Numbered from the stretch's first letter, positions 17,176 to 26,864 are shown. The stretch is DNA of 64,000 bases from Thermoflexibacter ruber (GCF_900113045.1 NZ_FONY01000003.1:157994-221993); one strand, 5' to 3'. The notes: generated by a model not told the origin, from the sequence alone. Numbers and translations: made by a program.

Positions 17176-19104
17176 TTAAATCCCCACCTTTAACCAAGCA
17201 TTTCGTAGTTTGACCTGCTCTGGCGTTGCTTTTTCGTCTATTGCCAAAGGGAAATATACTTTATCCTCGACCATGACCATCGTGCCTTTAACCTTTTTCT
17301 CTTTGCGTTTGCCATTTTCCTCTCTGACAATGACAATGGTAACTTTGTCGCCTTCTTTGTTGGTCTTTTTTACCTCCTCAAAAACATCGCGGTAGTTTTG
17401 TTGAGTAACTTTTGTTTTATTGATAGCTACTAAAAAATCGCCTTTTTGGAAGCCACTTTTTTCGTTGATTTCGTTGATGTCCTCTATAACAAAATGCCCT
17501 GTACTTTCATCAAAAGAGAGTTGCAAGCCTAAGGAAAGGCGTTTTTGGGTTTCCGTAACATCGTAGCGAAGCCCAACGGATTTAAAAATTTCTTTAAAAG
17601 GAAGTGGTTTTTCCCCTTCAACGTAATCAGCAAAAAATTTCCTTAACTCAGGGAATTTGGTAATTTCCACTATTTTATCGAATAACTCCTCGTCATCAAA
17701 AGGCTTATCTTTGCCATACTGCTTTGAGAGGTCTATTATCAAATCTTGCAAGCCGTATTTGCCATTGGAAAACTGCCTAAGTTTGATGTCCAAACACATA
17801 CCTATCAATGCACCTTTGGCATAGACATTCTGGTACTGAGATTTATGCTCGTGCAGACAGCCCTTGCTCATGACCGTAAAAGGCAGACGGTCTTGGTATC
17901 CTTTCGCCTCATTGATTTTCCCTAAAATCACATTGAAATAATCCTGCTCGCTCATCAAACCATGCTTTACCTGCACATGACCCGCAAAATACTCTATACA
18001 GCCCTCATACAGCCATAAGTGCTTGGACATCTGCGGATTAATGAAATCAAAATCATGGATTTCTTTGGAATGAATACTGAGCGGAGTAACGATATGGAAA
18101 AACTCATGAGCAGCTACATCTTTAATCATTTGTGCCAAATCTTCTGGCTCTATTTCTGGTAAAAAATAAACAGAAGAATAGGAGTGTTCCAAAGCTCCAT
18201 ACGCGCCCGAGCGCGTAAAGCCCCTGAAAAGATAGATGATAAAAGCATAGCGATTTACGGGTAACTTACCTCCTAAGTAATCTTTTTGAGCCATGAGGAT
18301 AGGTTTGATTTGCTCTGCTACAAACTTGGAAGTGAGCTTCTTAGAGGGTGAGTAAACGGAAATCAGAATATCTGCCCCTCCTACTTGCATGACTGTTGTG
18401 TCGGGTTGGCTATACATGATAGGGGCATCGGCTAACTGCACATAGTCTCCCATGAGAAATTTGTCAGAAGTGGCAGTAGTGCTAACTGCTTGCATAGAAG
18501 TTGCTCCAAAAAATCCTTCAGGTTTGGTAATATTTACCTCATAATCATTGAATTTCATACCTTCTATGTAGCCAAAGAAGCCGTAGGTATTTATCATGAA
18601 GTTCGTTTTTTCTTCTATATTCGTTCCCGCAGGCTCAAAAACTACATTTTTTTTGTTGGAATCATAAGAGTCCTCTACCCAATAAGTAATCTTGTATAAG
18701 TTTTTGGCATCATTAATCTTCCAACGATTTTCGTCTAATACACTTACAGTAAGCTGTTCCCCTTGGGCATTATAAGCCTTGAAGTCAGAGAGAAAGCGAC
18801 CAAAGTCATAAATGCTGTATGTACCGGGAACTATCTTTGGCATACAATAAACTACTTCATTTTCAGTAATTTTAGGAGCTATCAACTCTACCATGAGTTT
18901 GTCATCTTGTACTTTGGTCAAATCCAAAGAAAACTGATAGTTCTCTGTTTGAGGGATAGCAGGAGATGGAGGTACAACTTCTTGTTGAACAGGCTTTCCT
19001 CCTTTTACTTTTTTCTCTTGCGTTTTTTTCTGGGCAAAAGTCAAAGGAAGTTGAGATACAGAGATGAACAAAATAAGAATAAAAGAGAACCACAATTTTT
19101 TCAT
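17176..19104 (-). CDS. M61-family metallopeptidase with PDZ domain
   Basis: 642 residues. A signal peptide (1 to about 24) is followed by a Lys/Pro/Gln linker. An N-terminal beta domain (about 50-250) precedes the zinc site HEFFH at 333-337, and the third ligand or assisting acidic residues lie in LYEGCIEYFAGH (about 365-376). A C-terminal PDZ domain (about 520-600, GFQKGDFLVAINKTKV) should bind substrate C-termini. This is the order of the M61 glycyl-aminopeptidase family. It is expected in the periplasm or outside the cell. It converges on the copper-type operon and diverges from the propeller-OmpA gene. Confidence 0.92.
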   Translation of the reverse strand: MKKLWFSFILILFISVSQLPLTFAQKKTQEKKVKGGKPVQQEVVPPSPAIPQTENYQFSLDLTKVQDDKLMVELIAPKITENEVVYCMPKIVPGTYSIYDFGRFLSDFKAYNAQGEQLTVSVLDENRWKINDAKNLYKITYWVEDSYDSNKKNVVFEPAGTNIEEKTNFMINTYGFFGYIEGMKFNDYEVNITKPEGFFGATSMQAVSTTATSDKFLMGDYVQLADAPIMYSQPDTTVMQVGGADILISVYSPSKKLTSKFVAEQIKPILMAQKDYLGGKLPVNRYAFIIYLFRGFTRSGAYGALEHSYSSVYFLPEIEPEDLAQMIKDVAAHEFFHIVTPLSIHSKEIHDFDFINPQMSKHLWLYEGCIEYFAGHVQVKHGLMSEQDYFNVILGKINEAKGYQDRLPFTVMSKGCLHEHKSQYQNVYAKGALIGMCLDIKLRQFSNGKYGLQDLIIDLSKQYGKDKPFDDEELFDKIVEITKFPELRKFFADYVEGEKPLPFKEIFKSVGLRYDVTETQKRLSLGLQLSFDESTGHFVIEDINEINEKSGFQKGDFLVAINKTKVTQQNYRDVFEEVKKTNKEGDKVTIVIVREENGKRKEKKVKGTMVMVEDKVYFPLAIDEKATPEQVKLRNAWLKVGI

Positions 19105-19338
19105 TGCTTATCAGATATTTAAAGGTTAAAGTGTTACAGTAAAATACGCAACTTGGTGAAATACGAGTGAAGTACGGTGATATATTTTTTAAAATAACAT
19201 TAACTTAACTGCAAAATTAAGACAAAAACAGCATTTTATCTTAAAATTCTCGTAACTTTTCTGCATCATACTTTACTGAAATGTGGAATGATTTTCGTAT
19301 TTTTATCTATGAAAAATATAAACGGTATAAGTAATTTG

Positions 19339-20760
19339 ATGAAAACTACCATGAAACCAATAAAACCTAATGCCCTATTTTTAGGCGTACTTTCTTTTTA
19401 TGTTTCTATTTATCAAGTATTTGCACAAAATATTTTGATAAAAAATTTACCTTTGGACAGCATACAAGTCGTCAATGCGATTATTACAGATGCAGAAAAT
19501 ACAGTGTGGCTTGGAACGGCAAAAGGTTTGGTAAGTATAAATAGAAATAGTGAAGTAAAAGTTCATAAAGTAGTCGTAGATACTTTTAGAAGCAGTCCTA
19601 TTAGTTGTATTTTTATGGATAGCGAGCAGAACAAGTGGATTGGAACTTATACAGGGCAGGTTTTCAAAATCAATTTTCAAGGTATAACAAGCCGTTATGA
19701 TTTTTCAAAATTTGGCAATCATCTCATTACCAATATTTTATTGGACAAAAATAATAATCTTTGGCTGAGTACAGCGGGTAACGGTATCTATACGATGAAC
19801 CCTACAGGCGATATGCTAAATTTTAATTCCCAAAATTCTCCCTTGCCCAACGACCAAGTATTTGCTTTGCATTTGGACAATCAAGGTGTAGCGTGGATAG
19901 GAACAGGGAAAGGGCTGATAAAACTTTCAGGCATCAATCGCTGGGACAGAGAAAAGAAGATAGAAGGCGAAATCAGTGCCTTGGCGGAGTACAATGGCGA
20001 CCTATGGGTGGGCGTGATTGGCTTGCAAGAAACAGAACTTTGGAAATACGAAAGCTATCGCAAATGGGTAAAAATAGAACTGCCAAATTTCATGAGATAC
20101 ACCCGCTTTATGAAATTTGCCTTTGATAAAAACGGAAAATTGTGGGTCGCTACCTCGCAAGTAGCCAATTTTGACAACGGAATATGGAATCTGTATGGAG
20201 AGGAGCAGGGGCTTACGTCCAAATCAGTAACTTGCCTGCAATTTGACCAAGAAAATCATTTGTGGATTGGTTCTGATGGCAAAGGGGCTTTTACCACTGC
20301 TCCAATCCAAATCCCTGAGAAAAAAGAAGAAAAGCTACCTTTTGTATTCATAGAAGAGAAACCTTACATAGACGAGGAGGGTTTAGTGCCTGACAAGGTA
20401 GATGAGTCTATCCTGAACAAACCCATCACTTTGAAAATCCAATTCCAGCAAAGTCGCTCTGAGCTTTTACCTACTTCTATCATAGAATTAGAAAAATTAG
20501 TAGAGATTTTGAATAAAAATCCTAATTGGCTCGTAGAAATTTCAGGGCATACTGACAATGTAGGGAATCCTAAACTCAATCTGGAACTCTCCGAGCAGAG
20601 AGCGGCAGTAGTAAGAGATTATATTATGCAAAGAGGTGTAGCCATGAGCCGCATTACTACTCTGGGTTTTGGAGGTACAAGACCCATTGCCAGCAATAGT
20701 AACTCTAAAGACAGAGAAAAAAATAGGCGAGTAGAAATAGTTTTGAGGAAGAGAATGTGA
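19339..20760 (+). CDS. Propeller-repeat protein with C-terminal OmpA domain
   Basis: About 473 residues from the chosen ATG. In-frame ATGs at 19288 and 19309 lie upstream, but only starts at 19339 or 19351 place a normal signal peptide (ending VFAQ) at the N-terminus. Residues to about 300 hold repeats with the signature of two-component-regulator propellers: VWLGTAKGL, NKWIGTYTGQ, NLWLSTAGNGIY, AWIGTGKGL and HLWIGSDGKG. The C-terminal 120 residues are an OmpA/MotB peptidoglycan-binding domain (EISGHTDNVGNPKLNLELS, then NRRVEIVL). It probably anchors a sensor-like propeller to the cell wall on the periplasmic side. No kinase is attached. Confidence 0.88.
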   Translation: MKTTMKPIKPNALFLGVLSFYVSIYQVFAQNILIKNLPLDSIQVVNAIITDAENTVWLGTAKGLVSINRNSEVKVHKVVVDTFRSSPISCIFMDSEQNKWIGTYTGQVFKINFQGITSRYDFSKFGNHLITNILLDKNNNLWLSTAGNGIYTMNPTGDMLNFNSQNSPLPNDQVFALHLDNQGVAWIGTGKGLIKLSGINRWDREKKIEGEISALAEYNGDLWVGVIGLQETELWKYESYRKWVKIELPNFMRYTRFMKFAFDKNGKLWVATSQVANFDNGIWNLYGEEQGLTSKSVTCLQFDQENHLWIGSDGKGAFTTAPIQIPEKKEEKLPFVFIEEKPYIDEEGLVPDKVDESILNKPITLKIQFQQSRSELLPTSIIELEKLVEILNKNPNWLVEISGHTDNVGNPKLNLELSEQRAAVVRDYIMQRGVAMSRITTLGFGGTRPIASNSNSKDREKNRRVEIVLRKRM

Positions 20761-20789
20761 TAAGAGCATATAACTCTGCCTCTTTTTAT

Positions 20790-21521
20790 TTATGATACTT
20801 CTATGATATTTTTCTGCTTGACTATGGGCAAATTTTGCAGACAAAGATAAAGTTGGGCAGTAGTAATTACATCATTACGGCAATAGGAGGCAATGCGTTC
20901 CAAATTTTTATCTTTATAGTAAATACTTGAAACCATGCTCCCGTCTATGGCATCATGGTAAGGAGGCAAACCAAAAAGATGTGCTAATAAGCGTAAGGAA
21001 GAGTAGTTTTTTCTATCGCCAAACTTCCACATCTCCATAGTATCCAAGTGAGGATTGTCCCAAGGTTTGTTTCGTAAATGTTGGAAAATAGCAGGCAGAC
21101 CCAAGCCATGAATCAACATTCGCCTGCATAAAAATGGGTAATCAAACTCTTTGCCGTTGTGTGCTACTAAGCGTTTTCTTTTGCTTAACCTTTTTTCTAA
21201 AAGGTCTTTGAACTCTTGTAAAAGTTTTTTTTCATCATCGTTACTAATAGACTTTACTCGCAAACCTAATTCACTTTGTTCGTTCAAGTAAAAAAAGCCA
21301 AGTCCAATGCTGACTATTTGACAAAACTCGGCGTGAAGCGCGGCATACTTTTCAAATGCCTCAGCAGGTACTTCGTCTTGCTCTTGGTATATTTTTGCTC
21401 TCTTTTCCCAGAAATTTTGCATAGGATTGGGCAAATCTTGATAAGAAGAAGCACAGCTAACTGTTTCAATATCAATAAAAAGTAAATATTTGAGTTCTTG
21501 ATGATAGATTTTCATGTTCAA
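20790..21521 (-). CDS. Predicted 3'-5' exonuclease, PolB-like
   Basis: 243 residues of the DnaQ/RNase H-like exonuclease fold. Motif I is FIDIET (D17, E19), motif II is LVAHNGKEFDYPFL at about 127-140, and motif III is YCRNDVITTAQLY at about 213-225. These match the Bacteroidota family related to the exonuclease domain of DNA polymerase B. The acidic residues would bind two metal ions. No polymerase domain is attached and no DNA-repair gene is adjacent. Alternative start: the ATG two codons in. Confidence 0.88.
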   Translation of the reverse strand: MNMKIYHQELKYLLFIDIETVSCASSYQDLPNPMQNFWEKRAKIYQEQDEVPAEAFEKYAALHAEFCQIVSIGLGFFYLNEQSELGLRVKSISNDDEKKLLQEFKDLLEKRLSKRKRLVAHNGKEFDYPFLCRRMLIHGLGLPAIFQHLRNKPWDNPHLDTMEMWKFGDRKNYSSLRLLAHLFGLPPYHDAIDGSMVSSIYYKDKNLERIASYCRNDVITTAQLYLCLQNLPIVKQKNIIEVS

Positions 21522-21744
21522 AATGATTCAAGCATAAAATTAGTGTTTTTCTTCTTAAAATATATGTATTGAACTATCTTCTTTTTATCATGTCATAATG
21601 TCTGATTGCTTCCTTGCTTTTTATTCGAACAATTGACATATTGACATAGTTTATTACTTGGCTTTTTATTTGATGAAGTGCATAGTAAGATTATAATGAA
21701 ATCGTAACAAATATTTTTCCTATCATATATAAACACTTGTCATT

Positions 21745-22143
21745 ATGAGCGTTACCAATGAATTGACCAAGCAGTTAGCACATTTAGCCAATGTGAACAG
21801 TGTCATAGGGGGAGGGATTAGCTCTATGAACGAAAGAATTAGGGAATTGAAAGACGGAGTATTGTTGGAGGTATCTATGCCAAGCGTAAGTCCAGATGCT
21901 TACAGGGTACGTATCAAAGATAATATATTGATGGTAATAATGAGCTTGAGTGTAATAGAAAATATTGATAGTGAGGAGGAGAGGGTATTCTCACCTTCTT
22001 TGATTCGTGCTTTTCCGATACCTCATTTTATAGATGTGGACAACATTCAAGCACAGTACAACTACGAAGAGGGAAAGTTGCAAGTATTTGCACCATATAA
22101 TAACCTTCGCAACTATGCCAAAGATGTAGATATTAGGTTTTAG
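21745..22143 (+). CDS. Divergent small heat-shock (alpha-crystallin)-like protein
   Basis: 132 residues. The region from about 33 to 118 fits an alpha-crystallin domain: LLEVSMPSVSPDAYRVRIKDNILMV, of which the first part is strand-like, then SLIRAFPIPHFIDVDNIQAQYNYEEGKLQVFAPY, reproducing the order of Hsp20 strands with the usual E-G-x-L motif. Key consensus residues of canonical Hsp20 are weakly kept, and there is no C-terminal IxI/V motif. A standard Hsp20 is encoded 1.8 kb away (23982). It may be a non-oligomerising relative. A strong terminator follows. Confidence 0.7.
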   Translation: MSVTNELTKQLAHLANVNSVIGGGISSMNERIRELKDGVLLEVSMPSVSPDAYRVRIKDNILMVIMSLSVIENIDSEEERVFSPSLIRAFPIPHFIDVDNIQAQYNYEEGKLQVFAPYNNLRNYAKDVDIRF

Positions 22144-22179
22144 GTAAGCTATTGCTTCGAAAAAAAAGCCGTTTAAAGA

Positions 22180-22208
22180 ACCTGTAAGATTTGAAGAGTC
22201 TTACAGGT
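22180..22208 (+). terminator. Intrinsic terminator after the Hsp20-like gene
   Basis: A perfect 10-bp stem, ACCTGTAAGA / TCTTACAGGT, is followed directly by a T-rich run (GTTTTTATTTTTTA). It lies 37 bases after the stop at 22143. Confidence 0.85.
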
Positions 22209-22278
22209 TTTTATTTTTTATACCCAAGCAAAATTAGTTTACAAACTTATTTGAGTGAAAAAGTATTATCAATCTTTT

Positions 22279-22311
22279 ACATCTGACAAGTTTGCGAAAT
22301 TTGTCAGGTGT
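22279..22311. repeat. Intergenic hairpin before the Rieske gene
   Basis: ACATCTGACAA and TTGTCAGGTGT form an 11-bp stem with one G-T pair. The form CTGACAAGTTT...AAATTTGTCAG resembles hairpins commonly scattered through Bacteroidota intergenic DNA. There is no T tract, so a REP-like element or RNA hairpin is more likely than a terminator. Confidence 0.5.
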
Positions 22312-22436
22312 GAATATAAAAATGATTTTTGGGGTTGTCTTTTGGGGCTTTTATCTAAACTATAAAACTCTTTATACGTACTATTAGTTATGATTTTGGA
22401 GCTTTATATTCACTAAAACCTAACCATTCCTAATTT

Positions 22437-22916
22437 ATGACACGATTAGAATTTTTGAAAAGTCTTGATTTAAGCGGTGCCGCTTTGTTCTCAGTATTAG
22501 CCACTTGTACTTTAGAAAGCTGCTCCTCTAAGGGGAGTGATACGCCTACTCCTAACAATCCCAGTGGAGGCTCGAGTACGGCAGGTTTTACGGGGACAGC
22601 AACAGGCAACAACATAGATTTTACTATCGATTTGACTAACTCCGCCAACTCCTCTCTTGCGAGCGTAGGAGGAGCAAGAGTCTTTGGTGATGTAATTGTG
22701 GCTCGTACAGGGGCAAATACGTTTGTGGCTGTTTCTAAGGCGTGTACGCATCAGGGAACTACCGTAGAATATAGACACGCACAAGGGCATTTCTTCTGCC
22801 CTAATCACGGCTCGATTTTTGGCTTGAATGGAAGCGTTATACGCGACCCCGCTACCCAACCACTTAAAGCCTTTAGTACGACCCTTAATGGGAACAATCT
22901 AAGAGTTTTCGCTTAG
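22437..22916 (+). CDS. Stand-alone Rieske [2Fe-2S] lipoprotein-like protein
   Basis: 159 residues. The N-terminal hydrophobic segment is followed by Cys-containing ATCTLESCSSKG, which may be a lipobox. A Ser/Gly/Thr linker follows. The Rieske box pair is clear: C-T-H in KACTHQGTTVEY and C-P-N-H in FFCPNHGSIFGLNG, giving two Cys and two His ligands for the cluster. Downstream DPATQPLKAF is the usual closing strand. No cytochrome b or bc1 partner is nearby, so it is not a respiratory complex III subunit by context. It is probably a periplasmic electron carrier. Its stop overlaps the convergent patatin gene's stop by 4 bp. Confidence 0.88.
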   Translation: MTRLEFLKSLDLSGAALFSVLATCTLESCSSKGSDTPTPNNPSGGSSTAGFTGTATGNNIDFTIDLTNSANSSLASVGGARVFGDVIVARTGANTFVAVSKACTHQGTTVEYRHAQGHFFCPNHGSIFGLNGSVIRDPATQPLKAFSTTLNGNNLRVFA

Positions 22917-23815
22917 TTTGATACTTCTTTTGATGCCCACTGCTCAAGGGCGGTGTGCATCATACGTCTGCCGTATTCTATCATTTCAGTAGCTTTATAA
23001 AATTCAAAAGTACCACAAGCCTGACGAGAGATATTTACAAGTATGTCGGGCTTGTGTTGCTCTAAGGTAAATTCGGCTACTCTATCCTGCATCATATCAA
23101 AAGATTTATTAAGCAGTTCAAAAAAGCCTAATGTCTTTTTAGGTGATTCTGATTTAGGAAGTAGGCTAAGCCACTTTTCCATAAAAGAGCTAATTTTCAT
23201 GCGATAATTATTTTCCTCTTCTATATTTTTTTCTCTGTTCTTTATCTCTTTGTAGTAAGGAATGTTAGCATTAAGATTGACCACTACCAGTATATCCTGT
23301 TCTGTTCGTTTGACACGGCCTATTGGTATAGGATTGACTACTCCACCATCTACCAATATCTGATTTTCTTTGACAAAAGGCTTTAAAATCGTAGGAATAG
23401 CTACGGAGGCACGCATAGCATCAAAAAGGCTTCCACTTTCAAATACTACTTCGCAGTTATTGGTAACATCAGAGGCTACTGCGGTGAAGTGTATAGGCAG
23501 ACTTTCTATGGCTACATCAGGAATAAACTTTTGAAGCTCTGCAAATACACGCTCCCCTTTGACAAATCCTTGTGAGCTAAAAGTAAAATCAAAGAGATTA
23601 AACACGTCTAACTTGTCTAAATTGCACATCCATTTCTTGTACGCCTCCAAGTGCCCAGCAGCATAAATCCCTCCTATAACTGCCCCAATAGAAGTACCTG
23701 AAATTGCTTGAATTTCAAACCCTTGTGATTCTAATGCTTCTATTGCTCCGATATGTGCTAAGCCTCGCGCACCGCCACTGGAAAGAACTAACGAAACTTT
23801 GTTTGTCTGTTTCAT
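22913..23815 (-). CDS. Patatin-like phospholipase
   Basis: 300 residues. The oxyanion-hole motif is SSGGARG at 12-18. The nucleophile elbow is G-T-S42-I-G, with Ser42 as catalytic residue. The partner Asp is in VDGGVVNP at about 155. This Ser-Asp dyad is diagnostic for bacterial patatin/RssA-type hydrolases acting on membrane lipids. No signal peptide or barrel domain is present, so a cytoplasmic or peripheral location is expected. The C-terminal 100 residues are helical and charged. The substrate is not readable. Confidence 0.92.
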   Translation of the reverse strand: MKQTNKVSLVLSSGGARGLAHIGAIEALESQGFEIQAISGTSIGAVIGGIYAAGHLEAYKKWMCNLDKLDVFNLFDFTFSSQGFVKGERVFAELQKFIPDVAIESLPIHFTAVASDVTNNCEVVFESGSLFDAMRASVAIPTILKPFVKENQILVDGGVVNPIPIGRVKRTEQDILVVVNLNANIPYYKEIKNREKNIEEENNYRMKISSFMEKWLSLLPKSESPKKTLGFFELLNKSFDMMQDRVAEFTLEQHKPDILVNISRQACGTFEFYKATEMIEYGRRMMHTALEQWASKEVSN

Positions 23816-23889
23816 AGGATTTGCTTATTGATTCCTTGTCAATAATAAGAATTTATGATAGAATCATAAAATATTTGCTTCACAACAAA

Positions 23890-23918
23890 AGCCACAAGCA
23901 CCAAAGGCACTTGTGGCT
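23890..23918 (-). terminator. Intrinsic terminator of the hsp20 gene
   Basis: On the minus strand AGCCACAAG and CTTGTGGCT form a strong stem with an inner CC-TTTG-GG-like extension, followed by TTTTGTTGTG. It lies about 64 bases after the hsp20 stop. Confidence 0.8.
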
Positions 23919-23981
23919 AACACTTTTAAACTAAACCTAAAAAACCATCGTCAATTAATCTATTTACTACTTAATGCTTGC

Positions 23982-24410
23982 TTAGTCTATGTTGATGTTT
24001 TTACCCGTTTTAGGCTGAGCAATTTTAGGTAAAACTACGTACAAGATTCCATCGCTATATCTGGCTGAGATATTATCGGTATCTACCTTATCAGACAGGG
24101 TAAAAGTGCGTTTGAAATTACCAAAACCAAACTCTTTGCGAGCATATTTCTTTGCATTTTCTTGCGTTTTCACTTGTGTCCAAATCGTCAATTTGTCATT
24201 CTTTACCTCGATGTTAAAGTCCTCTTTTTGCAAGCCCGGTGCGGCTACCTCCAGCGTAAAATCGCTTTCATTATCTACAATGTTTACTGCGGGATGACCA
24301 AATTGCATTACTTCTTGCAATTTCTCCTGCCAGTCTGTACCACAGGCATCAGCCCATACTCTGAAAAAAGGTGCGTAACCGTAGTTACCTTTGCGTGTGC
24401 CAAATCTCAT
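23982..24410 (-). CDS. Hsp20 small heat-shock protein
   Basis: 142 residues. The alpha-crystallin domain spans about 40-135: PAVNIVDNESDFTLEVAAPG, then KEDFNIEVKNDKLTI, EFGFGNFKRTFTLSDKVD, and ARYSDGILYVVLPK. All main consensus positions (A-x-x-x-x-G-x-L) are recognisable. It is an ATP-independent holdase that binds unfolding proteins in the cytoplasm. It is a monocistronic gene with a terminator. The N-terminal region mentions no transmembrane part. Confidence 0.95.
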   Translation of the reverse strand: MRFGTRKGNYGYAPFFRVWADACGTDWQEKLQEVMQFGHPAVNIVDNESDFTLEVAAPGLQKEDFNIEVKNDKLTIWTQVKTQENAKKYARKEFGFGNFKRTFTLSDKVDTDNISARYSDGILYVVLPKIAQPKTGKNINID

Positions 24411-24741
24411 AGTTTTATCGTTTTTGTGATGATGAAATAATTTTTAGTTTTTGGGATTCGTGTATCTTCTTTATTTGGCAATTTTACTTACACTTTAGAG
24501 CAGTTACACCAAGCCTCAAACCTTACCCTTCCTCATTCAATAAACAAACCAAAGTAAAATTTAGGAAAAATAATGACAAAATGTCTTATTTTTATTAAAA
24601 TAGTAGATTAAGATAATGACAATTTGACATTTTTTAAAATTTATTAAGAAGAAGTTAATGGTAATTCGATAAATTAGATTGAATTTTTGGCATAGTTATT
24701 ACGCTAAATAATTTGTTTGGCACTTAAAATCCTTAAAAATA
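24411..24741. other. 331-base intergenic region
   Basis: A divergent AT-rich spacer between hsp20 and the gene at 24742. No coding potential or clear hairpin was seen. A TAATTTG-like element near 24709 could be a degenerate -7 box for the plus-strand gene. Confidence 0.3.
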
Positions 24742-25743
24742 ATGAGAAAACCACATTTCATCTTTTCATTGATAGTTGCTTTTGCCTTGTTTTTATTTAC
24801 TTTATCTTTTCCCATAACTCTATCGTTTGCCCAATCCAATGTAGAAAAATTTAAAAACCTTGCTGTGGGGAAGCATTGGGGAATGCGTTACTTTATTGAG
24901 AAATACCCTGTGAAAAATGAAAAAGAAAGCAGAAAAATTTTGGCTGAGGGGAAAAAAATCATACCATTAGACGGAAAACCTTTTGTCATAGATACTTTGA
25001 TTAGAGTGTATGATTGCTTGCAAGAATACTTGCAGTTGAGGGCTAACAATACTTTTGCTTCCACCAATGTAGAAGAAGGCGGGACTTGGGCGACCGAAGG
25101 AACAGATAGAATTATTTTTCGCAAGAGAAATGGTGCAAAATATATTAGTGCCAATATTAGCTTTGTCAGCGAAGATAGCTTGGTTTTGATTGATGAGGAG
25201 AACCCTAATGATGTTTTTATCCAAATTTTTAAAGTCTGCAAGGATAATGATAGCACCTTTATAGACTCGCGAGAGGTCTATAAAGTATGGAATATTTGGG
25301 GGATAATAGGAGGCTACCAACGCTGGGAACAGAATGGACTCATAGAGTTAGGGCTTACCCGTTGGAAGCAATTTGAATGGAACAGAGTAATTTATGCTTT
25401 TTCTGCCAATGTAGAAATAGACCCTATCAACTCCATGCACGGTGCTTCGGTCAATCTGTGGACAGAGGACAAATTTTTTGCTTATGGCATTGCCGCTACC
25501 GCACACAGCGATTTCAAAGATTTTTTTGTAGGTATCAAGCCTATGGCAGGTTTTAGTTTCAATCGCCTTTTTAGCAACTCTGGCTATACTGTTCATGCCT
25601 TGTACGGTTATAATTTCAACTTAGGCGAAAAGTCGTCTGACTTTGTGAATAGGCACTCTATTACCGTCAGATTGAACGTTCCTTTCTTTAGGTCTTTCAA
25701 AAATGTTATTAGAAAACCTGACCAAGAAAACGATTATAATTAG
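24742..25743 (+). CDS. Exported protein of unknown function, possible outer-membrane barrel C-terminus
   Basis: 333 residues. The signal peptide is about 1-30 (ending SFAQS). The middle part (about 70-165) has a lipocalin-like pattern: a repeated beta pattern with EEGGTWATEGTDRIIFRKRNG-type text, as in proteins that score molecule content. The last 130 residues are alternating aromatic and polar strands (ANVEIDPINSMHGASVNLW, then GIAATAHSDF, AGFSFNRLF) typical of an outer-membrane beta-barrel. I do not recognise the family. It is followed 75 bases later by mltG, without a clear terminator between. Confidence 0.7.
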   Translation: MRKPHFIFSLIVAFALFLFTLSFPITLSFAQSNVEKFKNLAVGKHWGMRYFIEKYPVKNEKESRKILAEGKKIIPLDGKPFVIDTLIRVYDCLQEYLQLRANNTFASTNVEEGGTWATEGTDRIIFRKRNGAKYISANISFVSEDSLVLIDEENPNDVFIQIFKVCKDNDSTFIDSREVYKVWNIWGIIGGYQRWEQNGLIELGLTRWKQFEWNRVIYAFSANVEIDPINSMHGASVNLWTEDKFFAYGIAATAHSDFKDFFVGIKPMAGFSFNRLFSNSGYTVHALYGYNFNLGEKSSDFVNRHSITVRLNVPFFRSFKNVIRKPDQENDYN

Positions 25744-25818
25744 AATTGTTTTTTATAATTTTGTGCCAATGTGCCAAGAATAAAAATCTTGGTAAATCGG
25801 GTAAATACCTAAAGCACA

Positions 25819-26856
25819 ATGAACAAAAGATATAAAATCCTCGTAGGGATATTCATAGGTTTGGCAGTGTTGCTTATCACTGCCGTTTTTTATGCTTTCC
25901 AATTATTTTTTACTGCCAATGTTCTTGTCGACAAATCCGATAAGGCTGTACTTATTCCTGAAAATACCTCTTTCAAAGAGTTGTTGCAAATCATGGAAAA
26001 AGACACTATGCTTACGGATAAAATTTCCTTTGCTTTTGTGGCTAAACTTTTGGATTATCAGGGAAATATAAAAAGTGGGCGATATTTGCTTCGCAAAAAT
26101 ATGAGTAACTTGCAAGCAGTCAGGAAGTTGCGTTCTGGAGCGCAGGATCCTGTCAAAGTTACTTTTAACAATGCACGTCTTAAAAGCGATTTGGCGGGAA
26201 AAATCTGTAAGAACCTTGCCCTTGACTCCGCAGCGTTTTTGAAACTGTTGAATACCCCAAGTTTCACAGCTAAGTATGGCTTTGATACCACGACGATTAT
26301 GTGCTTGTTTTTGCCCAATACGTATGAGTTCTACTGGACAGTTTCCGTAGAAAAACTCATGGACAACATCAAAAAAGAATATGATAAGTTTTGGACAAAA
26401 GAAAGACTGGAAAAAGCCGATAAGATTGGGCTTACACCTTTGCAAGTCAGTATTTTAGCCTCTATAGTAGAGTCAGAAACCAAGAAAAAAGACGAAGCCA
26501 AAAGAATTGCAGGTGTATATATGAATCGCCTGAATCAGAACGACTTGCTGAGGGCTGACCCTACTGTAATTTATGCGATTGGAGATTTTAGCAAGCGCAG
26601 GGTACTGCTCCGAGATTTGCAGTTTGACTCTCCTTACAATACCTACAAATACTCAGGTCTGCCTCCGGGTCCTATTTATCAGCCCTCTATTCATTCCATA
26701 GATGCCGTATTGAACTACGAAAGGCATAAGTATATGTTTTTCTGTGCCAAAGAAGACTTTTCTGGCTATCATGCCTTTGCAGTTACTTTTGAGGAGCATA
26801 AAAAGAACAGCAAAAAATTCCAAGATGCTTTGGACAGGTTAGGGATTAAAAATTAA
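25819..26856 (+). CDS. mltG: Endolytic murein transglycosylase MltG
   Basis: 345 residues. A single N-terminal transmembrane helix (about 8-30) anchors the periplasmic YceG/MltG domain. The catalytic Glu is E218 in ASIVESETKKKDE, the conserved ASIVExE block of the family. Other hallmarks are IAGVYMNRL, LRADPTVIYA, DSPYNTYKYSGLPPGPI and HAFAVTFEEH. MltG cuts nascent peptidoglycan strands and helps set glycan chain length. The gene precedes a DUF6671-type gene by 8 bases. Confidence 0.95.
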   Translation: MNKRYKILVGIFIGLAVLLITAVFYAFQLFFTANVLVDKSDKAVLIPENTSFKELLQIMEKDTMLTDKISFAFVAKLLDYQGNIKSGRYLLRKNMSNLQAVRKLRSGAQDPVKVTFNNARLKSDLAGKICKNLALDSAAFLKLLNTPSFTAKYGFDTTTIMCLFLPNTYEFYWTVSVEKLMDNIKKEYDKFWTKERLEKADKIGLTPLQVSILASIVESETKKKDEAKRIAGVYMNRLNQNDLLRADPTVIYAIGDFSKRRVLLRDLQFDSPYNTYKYSGLPPGPIYQPSIHSIDAVLNYERHKYMFFCAKEDFSGYHAFAVTFEEHKKNSKKFQDALDRLGIKN

Positions 26857-26864
26857 ATTTTGGT

